Source of the DNA: Apophysomyces variabilis
Lineage: Eukaryota > Mucoromycota > Mucoromycetes > Mucorales > Mucoraceae
Length of the DNA: 64,000 nucleotides
Direction: 5' to 3'
Assembly: GCA_002749535.1 (NCBI GenBank)
Contig: MZZL01000039.1
Span: forward strand, 186,001-250,000
Shown here: piece by piece, positions 23,817 to 34,519 of the stretch
How the letters are laid out: each line of letters opens with the position of its first letter
How positions within the stretch are numbered: position 1 is the stretch's first letter
The notes under the pieces: generated by a model
Database searches by the model: none
What the model was told of the DNA's origin: nothing
What the model saw: only the letters and a program-made list of their open reading frames with translations
Position numbers and translations under genes: made by a program

Positions 23817-26800
23817 ATGGCTACTGGTTCTGATTACAGTAATCCGCCAGTAGACGAAGAGAACCCTCTTTGCTCCTCAGTGATCAACAGCTATGGTGCC
23901 GCAAACTCTACATTTACTTCCAATGAACAGAACACGATCATCGACCATTGTCCTCCCAAGGAGACATGTAGTCAATACCCAAAGCATCCAAAACCCCATT
24001 TACACAAAAAACAATCCAGATCCAAGCTAGCCAACCTTCTCGCTTCCCGCTCGGGAAGTCCTACAGAAGAAACTGACCTTGACCTGGTGTTGCCTGCCTT
24101 GGATCCTCAGTAAGCAAAAAGAAACATTCCTATCCCGGAAACGAAGTTTAACTAACTCCATTTCTCCCTTTCTGTAGAGCACAGGAAGTGATCGCATCTC
24201 TTCCTTCTCAGAGGTCCATCGATCAATTTCTGCTGAGGCGAGCGCATGTCAATTTAAGCACAATTAGATCCAAATACAGAGCAGCTCGGAAACATGCCCG
24301 GTAAGTCCTTTAATTCAAGATTTTGAAACGGCGATCTGACTTGAAGGCTTTCGCAAGAGATGAACATACTGAGGTCTACAGCGTGATCAGCAATATCAAG
24401 CAATACTTAAATTATGACACCTACATTTCCAGGATTAAAAAAATCCTGTTTTCGAACCATATGATTGTCCTCTTCGTAAGCAAAACTGATTACTTTCAGA
24501 AAAAAGTCTTGAGATATTGAAGTGGAGATGGAAACATTGTAGGTCAGACTTGATCTGTTGGTAGACTTGCTATTCTGTCTGGCATATTTGGTTGAAATGA
24601 AGCAAGAGTCAGATGTGAATCTAGATCCACCATGGCTTTATAAATGGAGGTCATACGATCTTTGGTATGATAACATGCCCCTCCTCTCCCTCTTGGGCTT
24701 TTTCTTTTCTGGGAACGTGCTACTTAACAATTTGATCTGAAGGTTTTTCTGTCAAATCCTGACTTGGTGGAATATAGGCTCCTTTCTTATTCGTAAGCAA
24801 TTTGTTCTATTTCTTTTTTGCTATACACCCGTATTTATTTCATTTCGCGGCATTCCAGGCTTCTTTATTACCCAAAATCCGCTCTCTGTCCTTCTCAGCT
24901 TTCGTTGCATTGTGGAATTGTTAACGACTGTACCGTTTCTCGTGTCCAATTTCATTCATCATGGGCAATATCTTTATGGTAATATTAGCGTGTTTTTCTG
25001 AGATGAAAATTTTACTCATGAGCCCTATAGTACCGTATTTCTTACGGAGCTGGGTTCTGTTATTACGTATAAAAAGCGCTGCAAAGATAAAAATCAATCT
25101 GCAGATGACAGGTAAACATAGCTACAATGTCTAGATGCACGAGAGAATTAATCCTCATCGTTCCAAAAAGACAAAGTGTGGGACCCTCTGAAGTTGAAGT
25201 TACTTCATCTTATCTGCACATTGATTGCCCTTTTGTATAATGGCATGGCCGCTTTCCAGTATTGCGAAGTGACCTTTGGTACAACAAATTATAGCATCTT
25301 AGACTCATTGTAAGTCTCTTCTCGCAATTGCGCCATTAATGTCTGTATGTCCCAGATATGTTGTCATGGTTACGTTATCCACGGTTGGCTACGGAGGTTT
25401 GCATGCACAGAAGCAAGATGACAACCCGGTCCGATTAACATCGCTGATCTTCTTTAGATATCACGCCCAATACACATGCCAGTCGCTTGGTGATGATGGC
25501 TCTTATTGTCGTATCATTGTCTGTACTACCTCGCTTGCTCGGAGGCGTCTTTGAAACCCTCCATAAACAAAGCGGTCTGTTCTATCATTGCTACAGTTCG
25601 TGTCAACTAACATTGCTTTGTTAAGGCGGAGGAGGACATGTAGCGAAAGGTTCCATTCCATTTATTTTGATCATCGGTTCCTTTACAGCGGAGCAAGTTA
25701 CCGAACTATTAGATGGGTTTTTGAACACGGTACGGGAAATAGAATCCATTTTTGCTGATGTCGAGCTAACTGTATTTGCATTTTAGGAAAGTTCTTCGGA
25801 ACGTCTCAGTGTCATCTTTCTAGATATCAACCCTCCTTCAGAAGAATTGAAATTGATGGAGCGTAATTCCATGTGGGGGCATCGTATCCAATTCCTCCAT
25901 GGCTCTGTGTTGGTAAGCTCAAAACGGTGAAAAGAGGAATGTAAAGATGTTAACCAACTGAAATAGAACGAAAAAACACTGCAGCGAGTGGCAAGTTTTT
26001 TTCTTCTTCTTTCTCATTGGTATATTCATACGGATAGGGTTTTGTGTTCATAGAAAGCGCGATATGCGAAGGCTATATTTACTATCTCCGGTAATTTTTT
26101 TCATTATTATACCAGTTTCAGCATATTAAGGAGATCCTTTAGATCACAATTCTTCCGATCCTGGGAGAGAAGACGAAAGAAATACTGTGAGGTTATGGTC
26201 GATTTACTGTTACACCGTCTGCAACAACGTACCTATCTACACATACAATTTGTCGCCTAGCACTGCAATTTATCAAAAAGTGGCAAAGGAGATAGTGTGC
26301 GTTCGGGAGTTTAAGCAGCATTTGTTAGCCATCAATTGCCGCTGCCGCGGTGCGTCGACTTTGCTCACCAATTTATTACATCAAAGGGAACCTTTGAACT
26401 GCTACGATGAGCCTTGGCAAGCTCAATATGGTACTTACTACCTTAACACATTGTCGCCCACTTAACGTTGGCTTCATCAACAGATGATGGTTCCTGTAAT
26501 GAAATATACATGGCGCCACCAACCCCTGGACTTATTGATATGCGATTTGGGCTAGCTGCCTGGGTAAACTAGAAAAAAGAATATACCTTAAGGTGGAGGT
26601 TATTAACCCTTACGGGATATACCCCATATTTTTCTAGCTCTTGTTTAAAGAGTGTCAAGTGATCCTGTTTGCCATCAAGACCTATGTACCTGAACGTGGC
26701 GATTATGAGATCCTACTAAACCCGTCGAATCATTACACAATTAAGGCGACAGACGTTTGTGTTTACATAGCAGAAAGCCCAAGAGAAATCAGAGATATTG

Positions 26801-28386
26801 AAAATCTGGTAATTGATTTTTTGAAATGTATGCTGAGGATAAAGTCCTAACTTTACCATAGAGCTCGGTATATCTTTGGCAGACAATTCGGTCTTTGCAG
26901 AATCGGCGCAGTAACCGTGAATTGCAGCAAATCGCAGATAGTGGCCCTCGCAGACCGCGAGTGACGCCTACGCATTCAGCCGCATCTTCCATTTCGTCAA
27001 CCAGAACAACGGAGCAAATCTACCGTGTTTGCAAATTACCATCTCCTAAACATGCTTTGCTGACCGGAAGTCGAACATTGATCAGCCGTTTAGGAAAGGG
27101 GCCATTCTCTGAGGCTGTAGAAGATGCCTGTCTGCCATCATGCTATCTTTTAGATAGCCCAGCAGACAGGGAAGACGTCACGATAGAATCGGCCGAGGGA
27201 ATGGAAGGGCATATCCTAGTATGTCTGCATCGTGAAGTCATAAACCTATTCAAGTTCGTATTCAGTTTAAGGTCTGTGCACATTATTACTTTTATGTCCT
27301 TATACTTAAGCAAAGCAATTGGACGTAAACAGATCGCCACATCTAAAGCCTGATGAACTCCAAGACATCGTATTCTTGTGCAAGCAGCCACCGAAGGAGA
27401 AGATATTCCAGCTACTTAACTTATTTCCGAAGCTCTATTTTATGGTGGTAAGATTCATTGGTTTCTCTGTAGGCATAGCTGATCTGTTCTCGATGGTTCA
27501 AAGGGTAACTGCCGCCATCCAGATGATCTTCTCCGCGCTGGAGTAAAACGGGCGAAACAAGTAGTTGTAATGAGGTAAGGAAGAGATAGCTTTGGGATTC
27601 ATGACTCAAGTGCGAATATTTTTGTTTAGCGAGAAGGAATGTTTAGACCAGCATGAGCGTAACTCAGACAGTCCTGCCATGTAATTGATAGTGAGAGTCG
27701 TAACAATGGCTGGTGCTAACATGTTCGCAATTAAATTTTTTTAGCATGGCGAGCCATATCATGGATCTATTATTACAGGAACGTCCCAAAGATTCATACA
27801 CCATTGTCAACCTAGGTAGGAACTGAAGGACATATAGGATATAGGCGGTTGGATATTAACTTTGATACTTCTAGTGGAAAAGTCCAATATGAAATACATG
27901 CATCTTCTTCAAGGGAAGGATGTAGCAGAAGAGATTGATGTATTCTATACCCCAGCCTATGCGGCGGGTGATGTCGTTGCGGATAGCATGATCAGCAACG
28001 TCCTTATCAGCCAGACGTATTATAAACCAGACATTGTATCCATTATTAAGGCACTATGCGGTATGCCTGGTCCACTCTATGAAGAATCGCAGACATCGCC
28101 GGCAAGGACAGGGATTGTCATGTCGAAAAGAGCGCCCCATTTAACGAGTGTACGCGTACCAGCGAAATTGGCTAATCAGTCCTTTGCTCAACTGTTCGAG
28201 ACTTTCCTATTGGATCACGGCGTGTTACCACTGGGCTTACTACGAGCACCCCATCAGGACTTTGGAAATGAACTCCCGTTTGTTTATGCCAATCCCGTAC
28301 CTTCGCTGATACTCCGTGAAACAGACATGGTTTATCTGTTAGCTCCTCCAGGATGGCACTTACCGCTTGTATATAAAACAGAATAA
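23817..28386 (+). CDS. Slo/BK-type potassium channel alpha subunit (RCK domain)
   Basis: Plasma- or organelle-membrane K+ channel of the Slo family, with many small exons. Exon 1 is 23817-24109 (Ser/Pro/His-rich cytosolic N-terminus), then 24178-24300, several short exons coding membrane helices to about 25320, and the pore exon 25356-25396. The filter TVGYGD is visible: TVGYG ends exon 25356-25396 and the D codon is split by the intron, resuming at 25458 (DITPNTHASRL). S4-like VPYFLRSWVLLLRIKSAAK lies near 25030-25100. RCK1 follows (ILIIGSFTAEQVTELLDGF, QFLHGSVL), then the BK alpha block (STLLTNLLH, DMRFGLAAWLLFKECQVIL, ILLNPSNHY), RCK2 (GHILVCLHREVINLFKFV) and an end at 28386. The acidic calcium bowl of animal BK is replaced by GKDVAEEIDVFY. 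Exact small exons around 24300-24560 are uncertain; the acceptor at ctacag (about 24380) keeps the frame. Confidence 0.85.
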
Positions 28387-28469
28387 AAGCGATCCTTCTT
28401 ATTCATCCGTTACTAGTAAGCGATGTCTTTATTATGTATTAAGAATATCTTGTTGTCTATTACAATTTT

Positions 28470-29963
28470 TTATTGTGTCCAATGGTTATCTAACATAGCG
28501 ATGGCCGCACCAAGACACCAGCCAGTTTCAACCCCATCAATTTTTTTGGCGATAGTAATCACTCTGTCATCTGGAATCTCGTAGCCGTGCGACAGCAAGC
28601 CATAAATGTAGGAAAGATCCAGGCACCATTCGGGTCGGCCAATGATCTCTTCCCGTAGTTCGTCATCATCCACAGCGGCCAAAAACTCGCCTGAACATAC
28701 GCGGCTGGTGAGCTCGGCTAGTTGGGGAAGACGGAAGCTGGCCGGCAGACCTAACGGTTGGGTTCGGTCATAAAAGTAGGAAAAAATATAGATCGGTCCG
28801 TCCTTGAATGCTTCACCGATCGGAGGCTGATGGATACCGTCAAAGGAACAAGGTGGGGCAAGACACATGGCATCCTTATTCAGTAGCTCCTGAACGACTT
28901 GGGTGCAAGCTTCGTAGGATCCGTCTCCAACAAAAGTCATCTCGTTAAAGGGCCAATCCAGGTTGCGAGGCAGACATGGATGGCGATCATGACTCCCAAG
29001 TTGAAGCACCTTTTGATGCATACGCTTACGAGCCTCCATCAAGCCAAAGCCTAGGTACGAGTGCTGATACAATACGTAGTCTTTTTGATTAAAGGATAAT
29101 GTGTATTTGTGGTCGCCATGTTCGGCAATCACATCCTTCTGTTCTGGTTCGAAAACAATCTGCGTGGATCCTCCTCCGAGGTCGAACACAGCTGCCGTGT
29201 GGTTCTTGTCGGATTCAAAGTTACCCAAAAGGAAGTTTACCGTGATCCATGCATAAACACCTTTAGGAAGCAAGAACACGCAACAAAGTCCATCAGATAC
29301 TGTGAAGACATCATTCATCTTTTCTATTACCTTCATCCCGGCCATCCATGATCGTTACTCCGTTGGGGGTGATTGGAAAAGGGTAAACCGTCTGAAGGTG
29401 TCGCTGTACTGCTTCTAGGATAGCGTTGCTTTTCTCTTGACCGAGTAACCGTAATCCTGCGGTGGCCTTGACTTCAATAGGAGTCGTTCGGTGGAGTGCT
29501 GGTGGTACCGTATCCAACGCAGCCTTCATTAACACATCTAAGGACTCTGCTGCTTGTTGAGGATCGTCGTATGCAGAAAGACCGGGAATAGTCTGTATAA
29601 AGAGTTGCTCTTCTTCCAATCGGATAGACTCGGATGGACACTGGTGGAATCTATAGACATGAATGCGAGAACCGGTTGATCCAGCATCCACCATTAACGC
29701 ATATTTCAGACAGTCAGGTTGAGTTCCTTGATCTGGTGATCCTGCGATATCTTTATGTCAGGGACGTCAACTCTAGTCTAGCTGTCGGCTGTACCTTGAT
29801 TATATTTCCATTTATTAAATATGTCTGTGAGCTGCTCTCTAGAGATCAAAGAAGCCGACCAGGCCAGCACAATGCCGAACAGCACAATGAAAAGGAATCC
29901 ATGACGACCATTTCCTTTGACAGTCTGCCTTGATTTGGGTGGTGATGTAGTCGGTGAGGTCAT
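28470..29963 (-). CDS. GDA1: GDA1-type guanosine/nucleoside diphosphatase (GDA1/CD39 family)
   Basis: Type II Golgi membrane enzyme that hydrolyses GDP/UDP to monophosphates after glycosyl transfer, so the NMP can be exchanged for nucleotide sugars. Exons in transcript order: 29963-29795, 29741-29331 and 29260-28470, giving 456 aa. Residues 1-22 are cytosolic and basic, followed by the single membrane anchor GFLFIVLFGIVLAWSASLI. Apyrase-conserved regions are intact: ACR1 DAGSTGSRIHVYRF, ACR2 KATAGLRLLG, ACR3 GRDEGVYAWITVNFLLG (across an intron), ACR4 VFDLGGGSTQIVFEP, and ACR5 with GWCLGAA near the end. Length and topology match fungal GDA1; an ENTPD-like diphosphatase of broader specificity cannot be excluded. 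It is a tail-to-tail neighbour of the K+ channel gene (83 bp between stops). Confidence 0.9.
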
Positions 29964-30253
29964 GTTATGTTTCCAGCTATTTTTTTTTCTTCCTCTTTCT
30001 TTTCTTTCGGCAGACGTTGTGCCTTGTATTTAAGCACGGAAAGGAAGGGGGAAAATGTTAAAGGAACCAAAAAGGTTAACTTAAGGCAGCCGGAAGAACC
30101 AAAGCCGATACCGGTCCAGTAGCTTTGAGTCATTCGTTCCCTTTCTTTTTTTAAACGGCGCATCAGCCGCAACTCTTCATTGATACAGGTACTTATCAGC
30201 CTATCGTGCCTCAGCGTACATTTGTCATGTTATTTTATTGCTGAAAAGCACCA

Positions 30254-31190
30254 TCACAATATATTTTTTTCACGGAATAAGCCCCTTTGAACAAAATATT
30301 CACAGGTGGCAGCATTTTCCTTACCAGAGTGACCCCCACAAAAAGGGACATTTACCAATGTGTCCGCCGGGGTCGCGGTAGGTAACGGCGAAGCAACATA
30401 TTTGGGTGGCATGCAAAATGCAATTGCACTATGTTTGGAATCAGCGCCATCGGTACCCAAATCATCCTTCGTAACATAACCGGACATAAGATCGGCCCGA
30501 TGGTCCGTGTAATTATCTTGCAGCGAACTATGTCGGACGGGAAGTCGCATGCTCGTCCTGTAATCTGGCACTGGATATTGCGTGTCTCACAAGCCTGTTC
30601 TCTTCGGATCCACCTGAATGAAAAGTCTCCTTGTGACAAAGTGGGGAACATCGGATATTTCCATAAGGAAAAATTTGAAACACTGAAGCATCCGTAATAT
30701 TGCCTTGCTATGGTCATTAACATCATATTTGGTTTTTCTGTCTTATGACGGAGCGTACAATAATTTCTTTCTACACATCAACGCGTCATAATCCATCTTT
30801 GTTAACAAAACAAAGTTTGCATGATCAATTAGTATCTGTCACAATCTTTGGAAACATCTCTATAACTTGTATTGCCAACAAGCTCTTATCTCTCTCTCTC
30901 TCTTTTTTTTTTCTTTTTCTTTTTTTTTTGCTGTTTTGGCTCCACATTCCTCGCATTATCAGAGTATATAAGTTTTTGGGGCTATAGTATGGTACAGATG
31001 TGATATGGTAGTGTTGTCGAGCGCAACGATATGTCTCTAACAGTTCCAAATCATGGCGCAGTTGCGTTATGCCCGTAGTGACTTCCTTGCCCACCTTAAT
31101 GACTAGACTTCCACTCATTTGTGCCCACTTATGTGGGCCTGTTCTGATCCAGATATCGCCGGTGGAAAGTTATTGTTGCCTAGGCGAAGT
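30254..31190 (-). pseudogene. broken tandem copy of the YHR202W-like metallophosphatase (3' half)
   Basis: Degenerate duplicate of the C-terminal part of the gene at 32177-34519. Block 1 (about 31190-30940): GKEVTTGITQLRHDLELLETY and ARQHYHITSVPYYSPKNLYTL correspond to GQEITRNITYWRDELDVMKPY and APQNYYISAAPIDSNQSIYNL in the parent. A CT/AG-rich insertion at 30893-30930 then interrupts it, followed by FPKIVTDTN versus LPKVVTDPK. Block 2 (about 30540-30260): SGYVTKDDLGTDGADSKHSAI versus PGYTTTDDLGSNGDDTKHSPI. The blocks are in different frames and the middle part is barely alignable, with stops in all frames. The N-terminal catalytic domain is missing. DNA similarity also continues at 31139-31175 (tgttctgatccag). 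Truncated, probably not functional. Confidence 0.7.
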
Positions 31191-31537
31191 GAACTATGGT
31201 ATTCACGTTGCATAGTGAACTTCTTAGTTTGAGCGATGCTTTAAACGCGTAATATCTCTTAAACCCACATATGAGTGCTTCTCCTAATCGTTTGTTTTGC
31301 ATCCATGGAGAAAAATACCAAAGCTTTTCCATATAATATCCAATCGGATATTATCAGCCTTTCTATTGCATATAGCAAAACCGTGCGCATGTGCAGAACA
31401 ACTCCCGATTAGCTCTGTCACTTTAGTGCAAGTTCATCTGCACCTATAACGACCATCAACAGCAATAGGTAAGTAAGAATAGCGCTCACAGGTGAAAGAA
31501 ATATCAAACTTGAATTTCTTCAGATTCTTAAGCCGAT

Positions 31538-31839
31538 ATGGCCAGTAAGAACAATGATGTCTACCTCAAGTTCAGTGGTCTGCTAGGTCAAGGTTCTTTT
31601 GATTCATTGGCCCGTGTACGGATCATGGATTCACTGCGATGGCGCTCAAGGTAGGTCAAAGTTCAAAAGCGAGAATCCGCGCACAACTCCTGCCATCGCT
31701 TAATCTATTTAAGAGATTCGAGTTGTATTTTCGGTATGGGACCTCGCTTTCTTTTTATACGATTTCATCGTATTCTGTAACCTTAAGAACGATAAAGCTT
31801 ACTAGGTTTCGGTATATACGTCTTGGCGATAAAGCCTAA
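31538..31839 (+). CDS. 49-aa two-exon hypothetical protein
   Basis: Exon 1 (31538-31650) reads MASKNNDVYLKFSGLLGQGS... to SLRWRS with strong coding character. It ends in AG|gtaggt and joins in frame to exon 2 (31806-31839), RFRYIRLGDKA-stop, after an acceptor cttactag. A possible 5' UTR intron lies just upstream (GTAAGTAAG near 31471 to ttcttcag near 31523). It sits between the duplicated metallophosphatase copies but on the opposite strand. I recognise no family. Regular splice signals on both sides of a protein-like frame make it better than a chance open frame, but it could also be a fragment of a larger lost gene. Confidence 0.4.
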
Positions 31840-32176
31840 TCTCGTTAATCTTCCTTAGTGCTTTTACTTCCCATTTATCGATATATAAAAACTAACTGAC
31901 GGATATTCTATGGTACATCGTACAGTTATTGTAGGAAATTCTATGATAAGTTTTCCCGTAGTAGACAGTGGTCCTGCAATGACCGAAGCCACACTGAAGC
32001 AAAATTATATGTTGACTGAGACTTTAATAGATCCTCGTTTTTAGATCAAGTGTAAGCAAGCTTAGTAAAAGGGACGGTTACACGGTACTATCACAGTATT
32101 GTTATATTATGTAAAAACGAAAAGCAATCCTAAACTTTTCAAGATATTTGTACAGTTATATCTTTACATGTTTTTG

Positions 32177-34519
32177 TCAATTGGCACAGTTTCCCGCCCA
32201 GTATTTCTTTGCATATATTTCATACATGGAACTGGTGGTGACCTCTGGGTTACCATACTGGGCCTCAACAGTCCAGTTCTTGCCAGTGAGGTCATGCATG
32301 ATGGACACCATCTGATTGTGAGAAAATTCCAAGAAGACGAGATCCAGAAGAGTGTCATCAGTGGCATTACTGGGAAGGCTCGAAGCAAAGAACCAAGGAA
32401 TCTTGTAATAAGGAATCGGACTGTGCTTGGTATCGTCACCGTTGGATCCCAAATCATCGGTTGTGGTGTAACCTGGCGTAAGTTCTGCGCGGCGACTCAA
32501 TTCATGGTGCACGGCTAAGTAACGTTGCTCTGCCTCGAAATGTGTATGAGGGGCTTGCGGCCAGATTAAGCTACGCTTCTTATTTTGCTCGCCCTGATTG
32601 TTCAAAATACCCAAGATCTTGCTTACAACATTGTAAGGCACGCCGGCAATGTAAATGAAGCGATCGACGAAAGGAGATACTTGATACATGGTATCAAGTG
32701 TAAAATTACCTTTTTGGCGCAATGAAGGGTCCAAAATTTTGATTAGTTGGACTGATATGTTTGGCAACGACTACTTCTTCTAGCTTACCTTTATAAATAT
32801 CAAAACGTTGAGAGCCACTATTCATGATAAAGTACGGTTGGTAGGGTCTCTTGGGATCGGTCACCACCTTGGGCAGAATCTCCGTCGTGAGCAAATTGTA
32901 GATGCTCTGGTTGCTATCGATGGGTGCAGCCGAGATGTAATAGTTTTGTGGGGCACAACCATAGGGTTTCATGACATCCAATTCATCACGCCAGTAAGTG
33001 ATATTACGAGTAATTTCCTGGCCAATCTTGGTATCAAACGTCTTACTGTCGTTGGTGCTGTGGAAAATGTATGTTTCTCTGTTCTGATCCAGGTAACGAC
33101 GATGGAAAGTCAAGTTGGCCGGGACATCCGAGCTGTTATAACCATGTTCCTGGATGAATTTCTTTGTTGCAGCGATACCCTAAGGTTTTACCATTTTTGT
33201 GGTGAGCACAACGGGAAGAATAGACGTTTATGCTTTGTTGCTTATCCTTACATCTACAGAAAAGAAACCAATCGTTTCCATGTAGCGACCAGATTCAATG
33301 CCGGCAGCCCAAGCATCATAAATCTTGAAATCACGGATATGACTAAATATTCCCGTTAATTTTCTCTTATCACGCTTAAACTTTTTCCTTCATTACGTGT
33401 GACCTCCGAGGACGGCGATAGGCAAGTATGGGTAACGTTGTCTGATAGCAGAGATGACAGTTTTGAATTCAGCAAAGTCCAACCCGATATGTCCAATCAG
33501 GACGATTACGTCGGGTTTGTGATCCAGTGCCTCATTGAACCAGGGTTCTTTGATCTCATCAGCCACCTTGTGGATCACTGATTGGTTACCGTTGTGATCA
33601 AAGTCAAACAGAAATCCAAGCGCAAGCACACGTGTACCGAATTCCGCCTCGAAGTATGTATATTTGTTGCTATAAGAAGCAAAAAAGGGTTAAGCTTTTC
33701 TTTTTGATTGGCTGAACTTAAAATTACTAACCCAACCGGAACAGTCTTGTTGTTATGCAAGTCCTTGAAGTAAACATTCGCAGCAAGATAGCGACCTTTC
33801 CAGTGAGGGACAAAGTTCGTCACCACATCCTCTGTCACCTCGTTCACTTTTCCCAAAGTTGCTTTTCTTAGCAAGACGTAACAATAGTGAACGATTATAC
33901 ATACCATAAAGTTCGTGATTTCCTATAATGACGGAGAACATTTAATCTGTGCCAATGCTTATTTTTTTGTTTCTTGTCTTACCAATACATAAGATGTCGT
34001 ATGGGATATTCTTAAGGATTGGTTGGGTGATCTTTCCGGGAGGTTTTGTTGTATCGCTGAGTCCATTGCCTGTAAACCGAGGTTTAGTAAGAAGGGAAAA
34101 TTAAGGCTTAAGATTCGGACTATATACCGTCATGTGTGTCACCAGTATCGACCACCAGCAAATCCTTACGAAGCTGGCGCGCTTTTTGTTTCATTCGCAC
34201 GGCAAATGAATAGAAGTCACCCATGTCACCATTGTAGGACGGCTGCAGCAGATGACCCTGATCATGATTGAAAATTTCGTATCTCAGTGAGCCATTGTCC
34301 ATTACGTAAAAGAGCCAGAGAAGGATGAATTCTCATCCTTTTTCTTACCTCCAGCCAGCCGTGGATATCTGTTGAATGAACAAAGTTGATGTCGCCCCAA
34401 GTCAATGGTTCTAAGTCCAAAGGCCCTGTATTGGGTGTGTTTGGTTGCTGACGTTTAACAGGATGGGCCGTGGCTAAGCCAAGGGAGGCTGCCAGGAGTA
34501 AGGCACGGGAGAAACGCAT
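32177..34519 (-). CDS. secreted/vacuolar calcineurin-like metallophosphatase (YHR202W/5'-nucleotidase type)
   Basis: Metallophosphoesterase with the 5'-nucleotidase two-domain layout, very similar in motif order to yeast YHR202W, a vacuolar protein. The start at 34519 gives a signal peptide MRFSRALLLAASLGLATA and a likely Kex2-type KR site. Metal-site motifs appear over successive exons: STDIHGWLE (D-x-H), DTGDTHDG (GDxxD), IGNHELYG (GNHE), VLIGHIGLD and GGHTHIRD (GHxH). The C-terminal substrate-binding domain follows (YYISAAPID, then QRFDIYKG and TPGYTTTDDLGSNGDD) and ends AGNCAN. There are about seven or eight exons; junctions are inferred where frames change (about 34350, 34130, 33970, 33670, 33390 and 32770). 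Adjacent GDA1 makes a joint nucleotide-scavenging role attractive. A truncated copy lies about 1 kb downstream. Confidence 0.85.

Noticed and set aside
30893..30930. CT-rich tract as a regulatory element
   Set aside because: It sits inside the broken duplicate and is best explained as a microsatellite-type expansion.
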